Source: an uncultured Caryophanales bacterium (GTDB lineage: Bacteria > Bacillota_I > Bacilli_A > RF39 > UBA660). From it: a stretch of 40,874 bases of DNA. The notes beneath the pieces are model-generated. The model had not been told where the DNA came from. It made no database searches and saw nothing but the letters and a program-made list of their open reading frames with translations. The translations under genes were made by a program, and so were the position numbers. Location of the stretch: positions 1-40,874 of the forward strand of contig CAMKGA010000014.1 of the NCBI GenBank assembly GCA_946412015.1. Reading direction: 5' to 3'. Of the stretch, positions 1 through 7,154 are shown piece by piece (within the stretch, counting starts at the first letter, position 1; each line of letters begins with the position of its first letter).

Positions 1-17
1 TGCTTAATAATAAGCAA
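1..17 (-). terminator. Possible terminator hairpin of the RNase R-like fragment
   Basis: TGCTTA and TAAGCA form a 6-bp stem around a 4-base loop, just downstream (on the minus strand) of the RNase R-like gene. The expected U-tract would lie outside the window, so this cannot be confirmed. Confidence 0.3.
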
Positions 18-45
18 TAGACTTTATAAAAAATTTCTCATGCGT

Positions 46-465
46 TTATCCTGATATTATTTGGTTTTTATTTCTCATTATTATTCTTTTTATTTTGCCT
101 TTACTGTTATTTTCTTTACAGTATTCGTTTTTCTTAACAAGGACAATATCTCCTTTAATCGCACCATTTAAATCAGATTCATCAATATATATACTTTCTT
201 TTTTAGTAGATACAAATATTTTGCCTTTTTTATTTACTTTTACAATACCAACATTAATATTTTGACATTTATCAAATAGCTGATATTCATTATATTTATT
301 TACATAAAGTAATTTATTTATTTCCATATTTTTTAATAATCTACTTAACTTTTCTAAATCATTTATTTTAAGTTCATTTTTTATTTGATTAAATGATATA
401 CTTTTTTTCTTTCTTTTAATTAATTCAATTATACTTATTTCTTCTTCCGACATATTTTCACTCAT
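46..465 (-). CDS. RNase R N-terminal-like protein (winged helix plus cold-shock OB), no catalytic domain
   Basis: This 139-aa protein resembles only the front end of RNase R/VacB. Residues 8-65 look like the winged-helix domain. Residues 70-130 look like the first cold-shock OB fold, with the pattern VGIVKVNKKGKIFV, then DLNGAIKGDIVLVKK, then GKIKRII. In RNase R these parts bind RNA and are followed by the RNB catalytic domain, which is absent: a stop follows within a few codons of the OB fold. It could be a truncated rnr gene or a free-standing RNA-binding protein. The next bases in other frames do not visibly resume the RNB domain within the 45 nt available. The start is preceded by an AGAGGTATTG ribosome site. 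It is divergent from cotE. Confidence 0.6.
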   Translation of the reverse strand: MSENMSEEEISIIELIKRKKKSISFNQIKNELKINDLEKLSRLLKNMEINKLLYVNKYNEYQLFDKCQNINVGIVKVNKKGKIFVSTKKESIYIDESDLNGAIKGDIVLVKKNEYCKENNSKGKIKRIIMRNKNQIISG

Positions 466-603
466 ACAATACCTCTTATATTTTTAATATATAATAAACA
501 AAAAGCAATGTAAAGTGGTTTTTAAAAATTTAAAAAATTTTTTCTTATAATTGCTTGGTACAAATTTAGTTTTTTATCATATATTAAATTGAGGAGTGAT
601 ATA

Positions 604-1137
604 ATGGCATTATATAAAGAGATAGTTACAAAAGCAATTATTGGTAAAGGGAAAAAGTATTTTAAAGATAATTATTACTTAGAAGTTGATAATAATCCAT
701 CTACTATTTTAGGATGTTGGGTAATTAATCATCAATTTAAAGGATATAAATCAAATGACAAAGTTGGTGTAAATGGGAGTTATGATGTTAATATATGGTA
801 TTCGTATGATAATGATTCTAAAACAATGGTCGCAAATAAAAAAATAGAATATAATAATCTATTTAATGTAAAAGTAAAAGAAAACTCTGATTTAAATAGT
901 GATACAGATATTATTATAAAACCATTAAAACAACCCACATGCTCATCAGTTAATATAAATTCTAATAAGATAAGTTTTGATATAGAAAAAGAGTTAGGAA
1001 TTGAGATAGTAGGAGATACAAAAGTTAAAATTGCAGTAGAGGAAGATGAAGATCCATGGGATGAAATTATAGATGAGGTGGATGATAAAACTATAAAGGA
1101 AATAGATGATAGTGTTAATGAACAGTATATAAAGTAA
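604..1137 (+). CDS. cotE: CotE-family outer spore coat morphogenetic protein
   Basis: In Bacillus, CotE coats the forespore and directs assembly of the outer coat. This 177-aa protein has the family landmarks: YKEIVTKAIIGKGKKY at the start, NPSTILGCWVINH at about residues 31-43, then VNGSYDVNIWYSYDNDSKT, KQPTCSSVNI and GDTKVKIAVE. Length matches B. subtilis CotE (about 180 aa), and the acidic C-terminal tail (DEDPWDEIIDEVDD) is also typical. I chose ATG at 604, seven bases after GAGGAG, rather than the upstream TTG at 589, which overlaps that ribosome site. CotE is found in spore-forming Bacilli and some Clostridia, so it suggests a sporulation programme or its remnant. Confidence 0.85.
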   Translation: MALYKEIVTKAIIGKGKKYFKDNYYLEVDNNPSTILGCWVINHQFKGYKSNDKVGVNGSYDVNIWYSYDNDSKTMVANKKIEYNNLFNVKVKENSDLNSDTDIIIKPLKQPTCSSVNINSNKISFDIEKELGIEIVGDTKVKIAVEEDEDPWDEIIDEVDDKTIKEIDDSVNEQYIK

Positions 1138-1210
1138 TATACTTTTTTTCTTGTAATTTAGTATTATCTATGATACTATTATATTAGTTATATGTAGAAT
1201 TGAGGTTTAT

Positions 1211-2080
1211 ATGAAGAATGTAGATTTATGTGATTTTAGTGAGATTACTTTGGTAGGGGATATTAAATATCTTCGTTTTGTAGATAAGAAATCTAATAAA
1301 TTATATTTAGTAGAAGATTATAATCCGATGATTTTAGAAGAAAAGATTGAAAAAATTAATAGCTTTGAAAGTATAAATGATTTAATTAATTTTTTTAATA
1401 ATAATAATGCAAATATATTTGAGTTTGTAAGTGCTAAAGATATTAAGTTTTACTTAAATACTATAAAACAAATGAATCCTATAGAAAAAAAGCAATTAAC
1501 AGAAATTATAAAAAAAGCAAAAGAGATGAAGATAACGTTTATTAATTTTACTTATTTCTTTTTTGAAACAGAAAATAATTATTTATATTATTCACATGTT
1601 AGTAAAAAAACGGGGGAGGTTTCACTTAAAAATTTAAAGATTTTAAATGTAATAAGGCCTGCTGATATTTCTGTTATTATGCGTGATATAAAAGCATATG
1701 GAGCATTTAAATATCATGGTAACACTATAAAATATGAAGATATAAAAAAATATATTGATGATATTCTTTTAACTCCTGATAAAAAATATGAATGGCTTAT
1801 AAAAAAGCTAAGAGAAAAAAAGTCAGAACAAAATGTTAAAAATATTATAAAAGATAGTTTTATTTTAAATGAAAATAATGATAAAGAAATAATAAAAGAT
1901 ACAGTAGAGTATAATAAAAAAGAATTAAATAATGTTCCTAAAAAAATTGAAACAAAAGAAAAGATAGAAAAAAGAAAAAAACATGGCTTTAAAAACTCTA
2001 TTTGGATGTATTGTTTAATAGGCTTCACTATTGGAGTATTGCTTGCTGCAATTACTATTATTATTGGAACTTTTGTATAA
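1211..2080 (+). CDS. Unrecognised tail-anchored membrane protein
   Basis: I do not recognise this 289-aa protein. Residues 1-200 are a mixed alpha/beta soluble region rich in Lys, Ile and Asn. A charged, Lys/Glu-rich linker covers about 200-260. One strong hydrophobic helix lies at about 264-288 and ends the chain (IGFTIGVLLAAITIIIGTFV). That layout suggests a C-terminal tail anchor with the bulk in the cytoplasm. There is no signal peptide. It lies 73 bases after cotE on the same strand and ahead of a terminator, so it may share transcription with cotE; a role in sporulation is only a guess from position. Confidence 0.7.
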   Translation: MKNVDLCDFSEITLVGDIKYLRFVDKKSNKLYLVEDYNPMILEEKIEKINSFESINDLINFFNNNNANIFEFVSAKDIKFYLNTIKQMNPIEKKQLTEIIKKAKEMKITFINFTYFFFETENNYLYYSHVSKKTGEVSLKNLKILNVIRPADISVIMRDIKAYGAFKYHGNTIKYEDIKKYIDDILLTPDKKYEWLIKKLREKKSEQNVKNIIKDSFILNENNDKEIIKDTVEYNKKELNNVPKKIETKEKIEKRKKHGFKNSIWMYCLIGFTIGVLLAAITIIIGTFV

Positions 2081-2179
2081 TTTCACAAAAAAAACACATT
2101 TGTATCAAATTAATCACACAAATGTTAGTTATAATTTTCTTGTTAGTTGGTTAGTACTAACATACACTCCTTACTCGAT

Positions 2180-2200
2180 AAGTCCTTATGGACTTTTTTC
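2180..2200 (+). terminator. Rho-independent terminator
   Basis: AAGTCC, loop TTAT, GGACTT, then a run of T. It closes the cotE-side transcription unit before the gene at 2242. Confidence 0.75.
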
Positions 2201-2241
2201 GTTTTGTATGTTATTATATTAGCTATATTTAAGGAGGGTTT

Positions 2242-2943
2242 ATGTTTAACTTTATTAAAGAAGAAGATGGCGGATTTTATGGCGAATATTTTGAAAATAA
2301 GCAACTATTTAAAAAAAAGGTATATATGTATTTTCTTAATAATACTATTAATAATATTGATTATAATAAATTTGATAGTATTATTATAAATTCATTAAAA
2401 GCAATTAAATATACTTATAAAATAAATGAGTTATTAGATAAAGAATTTAAATTATATGGTTATAGTACATCTAATTATAGATATATAAATAATAAGAATA
2501 TTACAGCATATAATTTATATGGAATATTTTTAGGGGCTTTAGAAGGTAATTTAAATTATTATAGTGCTTTACTAAATGAATATTCAAAATGTAAAAAATA
2601 TGATAAAAATATTGAGACTATTGAAAAAAAGTATGAAAAATGCTTAAAATTACGTTCTAGAATAATAGATGAAGGTTTTTATGTAAAAGTTACTTTAGAT
2701 GATGATATAAATAGTATAATTCATTCGATAAATTGTTTAGATAAATTAAATAATATTAAAAAAAGTGATGAGAATTACAAAGCTTTTATCAAAAGTTATA
2801 ATTTATCTTATCAATTATCATCTATATTAAATATTGATTATTTAGAAGAATACTATAATAATATATTAGATTGGATTGATAGATTTAAAATGAAGGGTGT
2901 AAATAAAATGCCTAAAGTAAAAAAAATAGCTAAAAAAATATAG
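2242..2943 (+). CDS. Unrecognised helical protein
   Basis: This 233-aa protein has no motif I recognise. It is predicted by eye to be largely helical, with a Lys/Tyr/Asn-rich composition, no signal peptide and no membrane segment. It ends in a basic tail (PKVKKIAKKI). The start is secure: ATG at 2242 follows a strong AAGGAGG site at about 2231. It sits between a terminator and the dockerin-repeat gene and appears to be its own transcription unit. Base composition matches its neighbours, so there is no sign of recent transfer. Confidence 0.65.
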   Translation: MFNFIKEEDGGFYGEYFENKQLFKKKVYMYFLNNTINNIDYNKFDSIIINSLKAIKYTYKINELLDKEFKLYGYSTSNYRYINNKNITAYNLYGIFLGALEGNLNYYSALLNEYSKCKKYDKNIETIEKKYEKCLKLRSRIIDEGFYVKVTLDDDINSIIHSINCLDKLNNIKKSDENYKAFIKSYNLSYQLSSILNIDYLEEYYNNILDWIDRFKMKGVNKMPKVKKIAKKI

Positions 2944-3014
2944 CTGTATAAATATTTTTCATTGAAAATCTTTTTTTATTAATATATAATTTAATTAAGA
3001 GTAGTGGTGCGTTT

Positions 3015-4031
3015 ATGAAAAATAATAATATTTTTAAAACTGTTTTTATACTAGTTATTTTTGTTTTAATATTTTTAGTGTTTTACAATATAATAAAAAA
3101 GGATGACATTAATTTTGTACAGTCAAATTCTACCTTGAACGATATTTATTATTGTGAAGATGATTCTTATATTTTAAGTAATAAACTATGCTTTAAAAAC
3201 AATGTATATAAGCCTTATTTACTTGGTGATTTGGATAATAATGATATTGTAAATATAAATGATATAGAAATAATAAAGGAATATACTGATAATAAGAAAG
3301 AATTAAGCAATATCCAAATGATTACTGCGGATGTTAATAATGATCATATTGTTGATATTAATGATATTATTATGATGCAAGATAATTTGAAAGATAATAT
3401 AACAGAAATTGGTAAAAAATATATTTGTAACGATTCTGATGCTTTATATTTTGATAAGTGTATTAGTAAGTATAGTAAAGAAGCTAAAGTAAGAAAATTA
3501 ATTAAAGGTGACGTTAATCAAAATAAAAAATTAGATAATAATGATCTTTATTTGGTATATAGTTATATTAATAATAAGAACTATTTGACAGAATTACAAA
3601 AGAAAATAGCCGATATTAATAATGACGGAAAGATTAATGATAAAGATTTTAAATGGTATAAGAATAGAAAGTTAAAAAATGTTGCTATTAATAATAATAA
3701 CTATAAAAAAATAGATAATATTTATAAAGATGATAATATAGAAATTAATGGATATAAAGAGAAGAAAAATATAGATGAATCTTTTTATAGGTATTATTTT
3801 GATTTTAAATTAGAAAGTAGTATTTATTATAAGTTAGAGCTTTATTCTGATAATAAACAAACGAAAGAGTCTGAATGCAAAAAAGTAGATAATAATTCTA
3901 GATTGAAATTTAATATTGAACTTACGAGTATGAATAATTATGGAATATTACGTATATATACTGATGAATGTATAAACCAAATATCAGAATATAAAACAGA
4001 TATGTATAATTCAGATAAATCTATTAAGTAG
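3015..4031 (+). CDS. Membrane-anchored protein with two dockerin-type calcium-binding repeats
   Basis: This 338-aa protein has one N-terminal hydrophobic helix (residues about 9-26), an uncleaved signal anchor or signal peptide, so the rest is extracytoplasmic. Two dockerin type I-like modules follow. Module 1 has GDLDNNDIVNINDIEII and ADVNNDHIVDINDI; module 2 has GDVNQNKKLDNNDL and ADINNDGKINDKDF. Each is a pair of EF-hand-like loops with Asp/Asn at the calcium positions. The C-terminal 100 residues are a beta-rich region I do not recognise, with several Cys. In cellulosomes dockerins bind cohesins, but free dockerin-like repeats also occur in unrelated surface proteins. No cohesin is visible here. 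It lies upstream of the first prepilin-like gene on the same strand, separated by a 426-base gap. Confidence 0.75.
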   Translation: MKNNNIFKTVFILVIFVLIFLVFYNIIKKDDINFVQSNSTLNDIYYCEDDSYILSNKLCFKNNVYKPYLLGDLDNNDIVNINDIEIIKEYTDNKKELSNIQMITADVNNDHIVDINDIIMMQDNLKDNITEIGKKYICNDSDALYFDKCISKYSKEAKVRKLIKGDVNQNKKLDNNDLYLVYSYINNKNYLTELQKKIADINNDGKINDKDFKWYKNRKLKNVAINNNNYKKIDNIYKDDNIEINGYKEKKNIDESFYRYYFDFKLESSIYYKLELYSDNKQTKESECKKVDNNSRLKFNIELTSMNNYGILRIYTDECINQISEYKTDMYNSDKSIK

Positions 4032-4097
4032 CTTTAACTAAACTAATAGTAAATATTGATTTGATTATAAATATATTCACAGGGCTAATACTGATAG

Positions 4098-4175
4098 TGG
4101 TTTTCGGCGTCTAATGTCTGGAATGTCAACAATGATGGAAAGACTAGGAAAACAAGTATTATTCCTTCTGTTGTT
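4098..4175 (+). pseudogene. Orphan DGR repeat-like remnant (variable- or template-repeat fragment)
   Basis: One frame here reads W-F-S-A-S-N-V-W-N-V-N-N-D-G and, 36 bases later, V-V, matching the end of the prepilin-like gene downstream (W...VWYVTDDG...VVRP). There is no start, and an in-frame TAG lies immediately upstream, so it is not expressed as a normal protein. Positions 4116-4138 align without gaps to 5565-5587 with 4 differences in 23. At three of the four the remnant has A (AAT against TAT, AAC against ACC, AAT against GAT), the direction expected for a template repeat or a less mutated copy. The stretch is short, so a decayed target gene is also possible. Confidence 0.5.
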
Positions 4176-4193
4176 AAAACAGAAAAAAATATA

Positions 4194-4268
4194 TTGCAGA
4201 TGATTACGTTTTGTAGGTAGTTTTAAACTATGTGAAGACGGGCGTAATCTAGAACTGCAATTTTTTTT
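4194..4268 (+). ncRNA. Nested stem-loop ending in a T-tract: structured 3' end or terminator
   Basis: TTGCAG (4194-4199) pairs with CTGCAA (4255-4260). Inside it GATTACG (4202-4208) pairs with CGTAATC (4243-4249), and inside that lies a small TAGTT/AACTA hairpin. Eight T follow. This is more elaborate than the simple terminators elsewhere in the window and could be the 3' end of a small RNA that starts in or before the DGR-like remnant. The rest of the 4032-4457 gap holds no gene that I can support. Confidence 0.5.
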
Positions 4269-4457
4269 GTGCATAGTAGTGAAAAAAATAAATTTTAATG
4301 AAAAACGGGTAGAATAATAAAAAAATATATGATAAAATTTATATGTAAATAGATAAAGGTAGTATTAATAAATTCCAAAACAATTATTAAAATGGCAACT
4401 ATTATCTTTTAATTATTTGCATTTAGGCTCAAAGATAGAAGGAGGATATAGATAATT

Positions 4458-5663
4458 ATGAATTCAAGAAAGAAAGGATTTACTTTAATAGAATTAATAG
4501 CAGTATTAGTAATATTAGCAATCTTAGCACTAATCGTAACACCACTAGTTATGAATATAATTAGAAAGGCTAAAGTAAGTGCAGATAAGAGAAGTGTAGA
4601 TGCATACGGAAGAAGTGTCGAGTTAGCAATAGCTACTCACCTGCTAGATACAGGAGCATTTCCAACAGATTTAAAAAACTTAAATGTAGAATATACAGGA
4701 AAAACTGTAAGCTGTAATGTAATGCAAATGAAAGAAAATGGAGGAATATATTTATCTGAATGTTCGGTAGGAACTAAAGCTGTAAAAGACTCATCTACTG
4801 AAGATGGATGGTATCATTATGGTACTAGAGATATAACTAATGAAGAATATGTAGATATGTACGGATTAGCATTAAAAAATGCATCAGTAGCATATTATAA
4901 TGAAAATGGTAATCCAGTAGAGGATTATACAACTTTAACTATAGATTACAAAGGAAAATCAGTAGCATGTGATGTTACAGTTAACTATGATGGAACTATT
5001 TATATGACTAAATGTAAAGTAAATAATGTAGATGTAACTGATGATACAGAAGATGGATATTATCATTATGGAGCAATAACATTTAGACCATATAACATAG
5101 GAGATCAAGTAAGCTATAATAATGTAGATTATTATGTAATCAAAGATACAGATTCAAATGTAACATTATTAAAAGCAGAACCATTAACAGTAGCAGAAGT
5201 AAATCAATATGGAGCAGGACATGTGAATAGATATACACAATTTTCAGTAGGAACAGCAGATAATTCAAATGGTTATGGAGGAATGGCATATTATTCAAGT
5301 GAAACTTGCGGATATCCATATGGTCATACTGGTAATTCTGTATCAACTGGTTGTACAACAGATTATGCACAATCCGATATTAAATATGTAGTAGATGCAT
5401 GGAAAACTGCACAAGCACCTCAAGCACTTGAAGCAAGATTAATAACATATGAAGAATTAACAACAGATTTGGGATGTTCATCTTATTCTTGTACAAGAAC
5501 ATCAAAAAGTTGGTTGTATAATTCTAACTATTATTATTGGACAATGAGTCCATATTATAATAAAGTCTGGTATGTAACCGATGATGGCAGTCTTGACTAC
5601 TACAACTTTCTCATCTACTATGTTGTTCGCCCAGTTATAACTATCTCTAAATCTTCAATCTAA
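4458..5663 (+). CDS. Prepilin-like protein 1 with a C-terminal DGR-type variable domain
   Basis: The 401-aa protein starts with a class III (type IV pilin) signal: a short basic leader, cleavage expected between G7 and F8, FTLIELIAVLVILAI next, and Glu at mature position 5. A pilin-type domain at about 45-120 is repeated at about 130-200; both copies end in DGWYHYGT or DGYYHYGA. Residues about 205-401 resemble the C-type-lectin-like domains of DGR targets, with YYYWTMSPYY, VWYV and a terminal VVRPVI. The product is expected on a pilus or pseudopilus. The start is preceded by AGGAGG at a rather long spacing of 12 bases, but no better start exists. A paralogue sharing the same N-terminal design lies at 28280. 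The binding function is inferred from family knowledge. Confidence 0.8.
   Translation: MNSRKKGFTLIELIAVLVILAILALIVTPLVMNIIRKAKVSADKRSVDAYGRSVELAIATHLLDTGAFPTDLKNLNVEYTGKTVSCNVMQMKENGGIYLSECSVGTKAVKDSSTEDGWYHYGTRDITNEEYVDMYGLALKNASVAYYNENGNPVEDYTTLTIDYKGKSVACDVTVNYDGTIYMTKCKVNNVDVTDDTEDGYYHYGAITFRPYNIGDQVSYNNVDYYVIKDTDSNVTLLKAEPLTVAEVNQYGAGHVNRYTQFSVGTADNSNGYGGMAYYSSETCGYPYGHTGNSVSTGCTTDYAQSDIKYVVDAWKTAQAPQALEARLITYEELTTDLGCSSYSCTRTSKSWLYNSNYYYWTMSPYYNKVWYVTDDGSLDYYNFLIYYVVRPVITISKSSI
5538..5633 (+). other. Candidate DGR variable region in prepilin-like gene 1
   Basis: From the TGG codon of YYWTMSP to CGC CCA of VVRP. Codons 380-388 read GAC TAC TAC AAC TTT CTC ATC TAC TAT. All fit NNY, as expected from AAC/AAT template codons with the first two positions randomised. 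Seven of nine end in C, against the A/T-ending preference in the rest of the gene. The codon after VV switches to CGC CCA, a conserved flank. No template repeat with an intact match and no reverse transcriptase lie in this window. Confidence 0.6.
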
Positions 5664-5694
5664 GAATGAGCCAAAGTAGATTGAAAAAAAGGAT

Positions 5695-5793
5695 TTGGGA
5701 GATAATGATGTACGAAGGTAGGACTTTGTGCGAAAGGCACTGTTTTGTGAAACAAATCAGTGGTGATTGTTGCACCCGTAGGGTGTCTACCGC
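5695..5793 (+). ncRNA. Structured repeat, left copy, cut by the IS
   Basis: The 99 bases align without gaps to 7155-7253 with 88 identities by hand count; the first 68 bases differ at only two positions. Hairpins GTGC-GAAAG-GCAC, a CTGTTTTG/CAAA-CAG stem and CACCC-GTA-GGGTG are visible. It begins about 30 bases after the stop of prepilin-like gene 1 and stops exactly at the IS left end. I do not recognise the RNA family. It could be a noncoding RNA or an element tied to the DGR-type target. Confidence 0.5.
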
Positions 5794-5856
5794 TTATCAC
5801 AGGACACTTTTTTCTAAGCTTTTGTAACATAAAGAAATATAAAGTCAAAATATACG

Positions 5857-5881
5857 TCCAGTATATACAAAATATACTGGA
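5857..5881 (-). terminator. Hairpin after the IS transposase
   Basis: TCCAGTATAT and ATATACTGGA form a perfect 10-bp stem with a 5-base loop, just beyond the transposase stop. A moderate T-rich stretch follows on the minus strand. Probably the transposase terminator. Confidence 0.55.
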
Positions 5882-5885
5882 TGTT

Positions 5886-7024
5886 TTATATGTCATAGAG
5901 GATAAAATTGAATTTTAAATTATAATTAATGAATGAATTATAAATATGCTTAAAAATAGTCATTCCGATATTGAATAATGACTTTACTCTTATTATCTTT
6001 CCTTTAGTTCTTCTAATATCATATAAGTTAAATTTGCAGTGACTTTTGTTTTTTACATAATCAGCTCCTAAAATTATCATCCAAGTAATTGCAACACATG
6101 TTGCACCAAACATATTTCTAAATGCTGTAATATTTGATACAGTAGTATCTTCTAAATTAAATCCATTAGATTTTTGTGATTTGAATAGAAACTCTATCGC
6201 ACCAAATCTTTTATGATAATATTTAATGGCAAAACTAGGGTCCAAGTTTGTGACAATATACCAAGGATCATCGGTGTTTTTAGATGGACTAATTGCAAGA
6301 TTAACATTCATTTTTTGTGATTGAGTAAAGAGAATGCTTTTAAGTAATTTTGATGAATTAGTCCTAGGTTTTATATCAGTTAGAGATCTAAATTCATTAC
6401 CATCAGTACTAACAGAAACATTAGTTTTGGTTCTAATACAAAACTTATCCCCTAAAGAATCAATATATTTAAAAATTGCAGGATCATTAAACCAACGGTC
6501 TGCAAGAAAAATTAAGTTATATTTTTTGTTAAATAGATTATGAACGAAAAGAACGCCATCTTTAATGGTATCAATAGAGAATGCTTCTTTATCATTTCCT
6601 TTAAAACATCTAAACCATAAAGGAATTCCTTGCTTTCCAACTCTTAGAGAAATCATAAAAACAGAATAATTATCATGAGAAAACATGTGATCAAAGATAA
6701 TATGAATTCTTTTGTCAGTGTGTTTAACTTTATATTTAGATATAACAAATTTTATGAGCTTGTCATAGAAATCATAAGGATTAAAAAGTTTATTAGTAAA
6801 GAATCTTTTTATTCTTCTGATAACAGAATCATGTTGAACTAAAGAAAAATTACCTTTTAAGTTTTTTGCAATATCAGAAGCAACAACGGATTCGGCTAAA
6901 ATCATACCAATAACAATATAAGGAATAATTTTAAGTTGAGTTTTTTTTATATTACCAAAAATTCTAATAAAAAATTCTTTAATTTAGTTGCAATTTCTTC
7001 TTGAGTATTATATACTTTATTCAT
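5886..7024 (-). pseudogene. IS4-family DDE transposase, frameshifted near its N-terminus
   Basis: The long open part (6905-5886, 339 aa) is an IS4-type transposase: an RNase H-like fold with IIFDHMFSHD (first Asp), NLIFLADRWF (second Asp) and the YREK-type signature YHKRFGAIEFLFKSQK carrying the catalytic Glu. Upstream, another frame starts at ATG 7024 after an AGGTAG site and reads MNKVYNTQEEIATKLKNF, then runs to a stop. Reading across the two frames gives a continuous protein (about 379 aa) if the run of six T after AAGAA (minus strand, near 6970) were seven. So the copy is disrupted by one base in a homopolymer, uses frameshifting, or contains a sequencing error. Confidence 0.75.
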
Positions 7025-7093
7025 ACGGCTACCTGCTTTCTATTATTTTTTTAGTTAACCATATTTTAGCAGAAAAATGCCGTATAAGCAACG

Positions 7094-7127
7094 AAAGGAC
7101 CCGGGGATGTAAATCCTCGAGTCCTTT
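7094..7127. other. Long hairpin upstream of the transposase inside the IS
   Basis: AAAGGAC-C-CGGGGAT and ATCCTCG-A-GTCCTTT form 14 pairs with one C/A mismatch around GTAA. It lies between the right IS end and the transposase start. In other IS elements such structures block transcription entering from outside; that role is inferred here. Confidence 0.45.
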
Positions 7128-7154
7128 CTAAATGAAAAACTGTCCGGTTATAAG

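Larger units (their letters stand above)
5794..7152 (-). mobile_element. IS4-type insertion sequence with imperfect terminal inverted repeats
   Basis: The left end reads TTATCACAGGACACTTTTTT and the right end, reverse complemented, TTATAACCGGACAGTTTTTC: 16 of 20 agree. Between them is one transposase on the minus strand, so the element is about 1.36 kb. No obvious target duplication is seen; instead the left flank and right flank are two copies of the same structured repeat. This suggests IS-mediated rearrangement rather than a simple insertion. The exact ends are uncertain by a few bases. Confidence 0.65.

Noticed and set aside
577-586. CATATATT as a sigma-E -10 element for cotE
   Set aside because: It fits CATAnnnT but has no matching -35 at the right distance and lies almost on the ribosome site; in this base composition such matches are common.
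1714-2028. Phe-rich minus-strand frame opposite the 1211-2080 gene
   Set aside because: It is the mirror of a Lys-rich coding strand, with no ribosome site; the plus-strand gene has a better start and composition.
4077-4274. Minus-strand 65-codon reading frame in the gap before prepilin-like gene 1
   Set aside because: It lies opposite the DGR-like remnant and the nested stem, lacks a ribosome site and resembles nothing; the plus-strand reading explains the region better.
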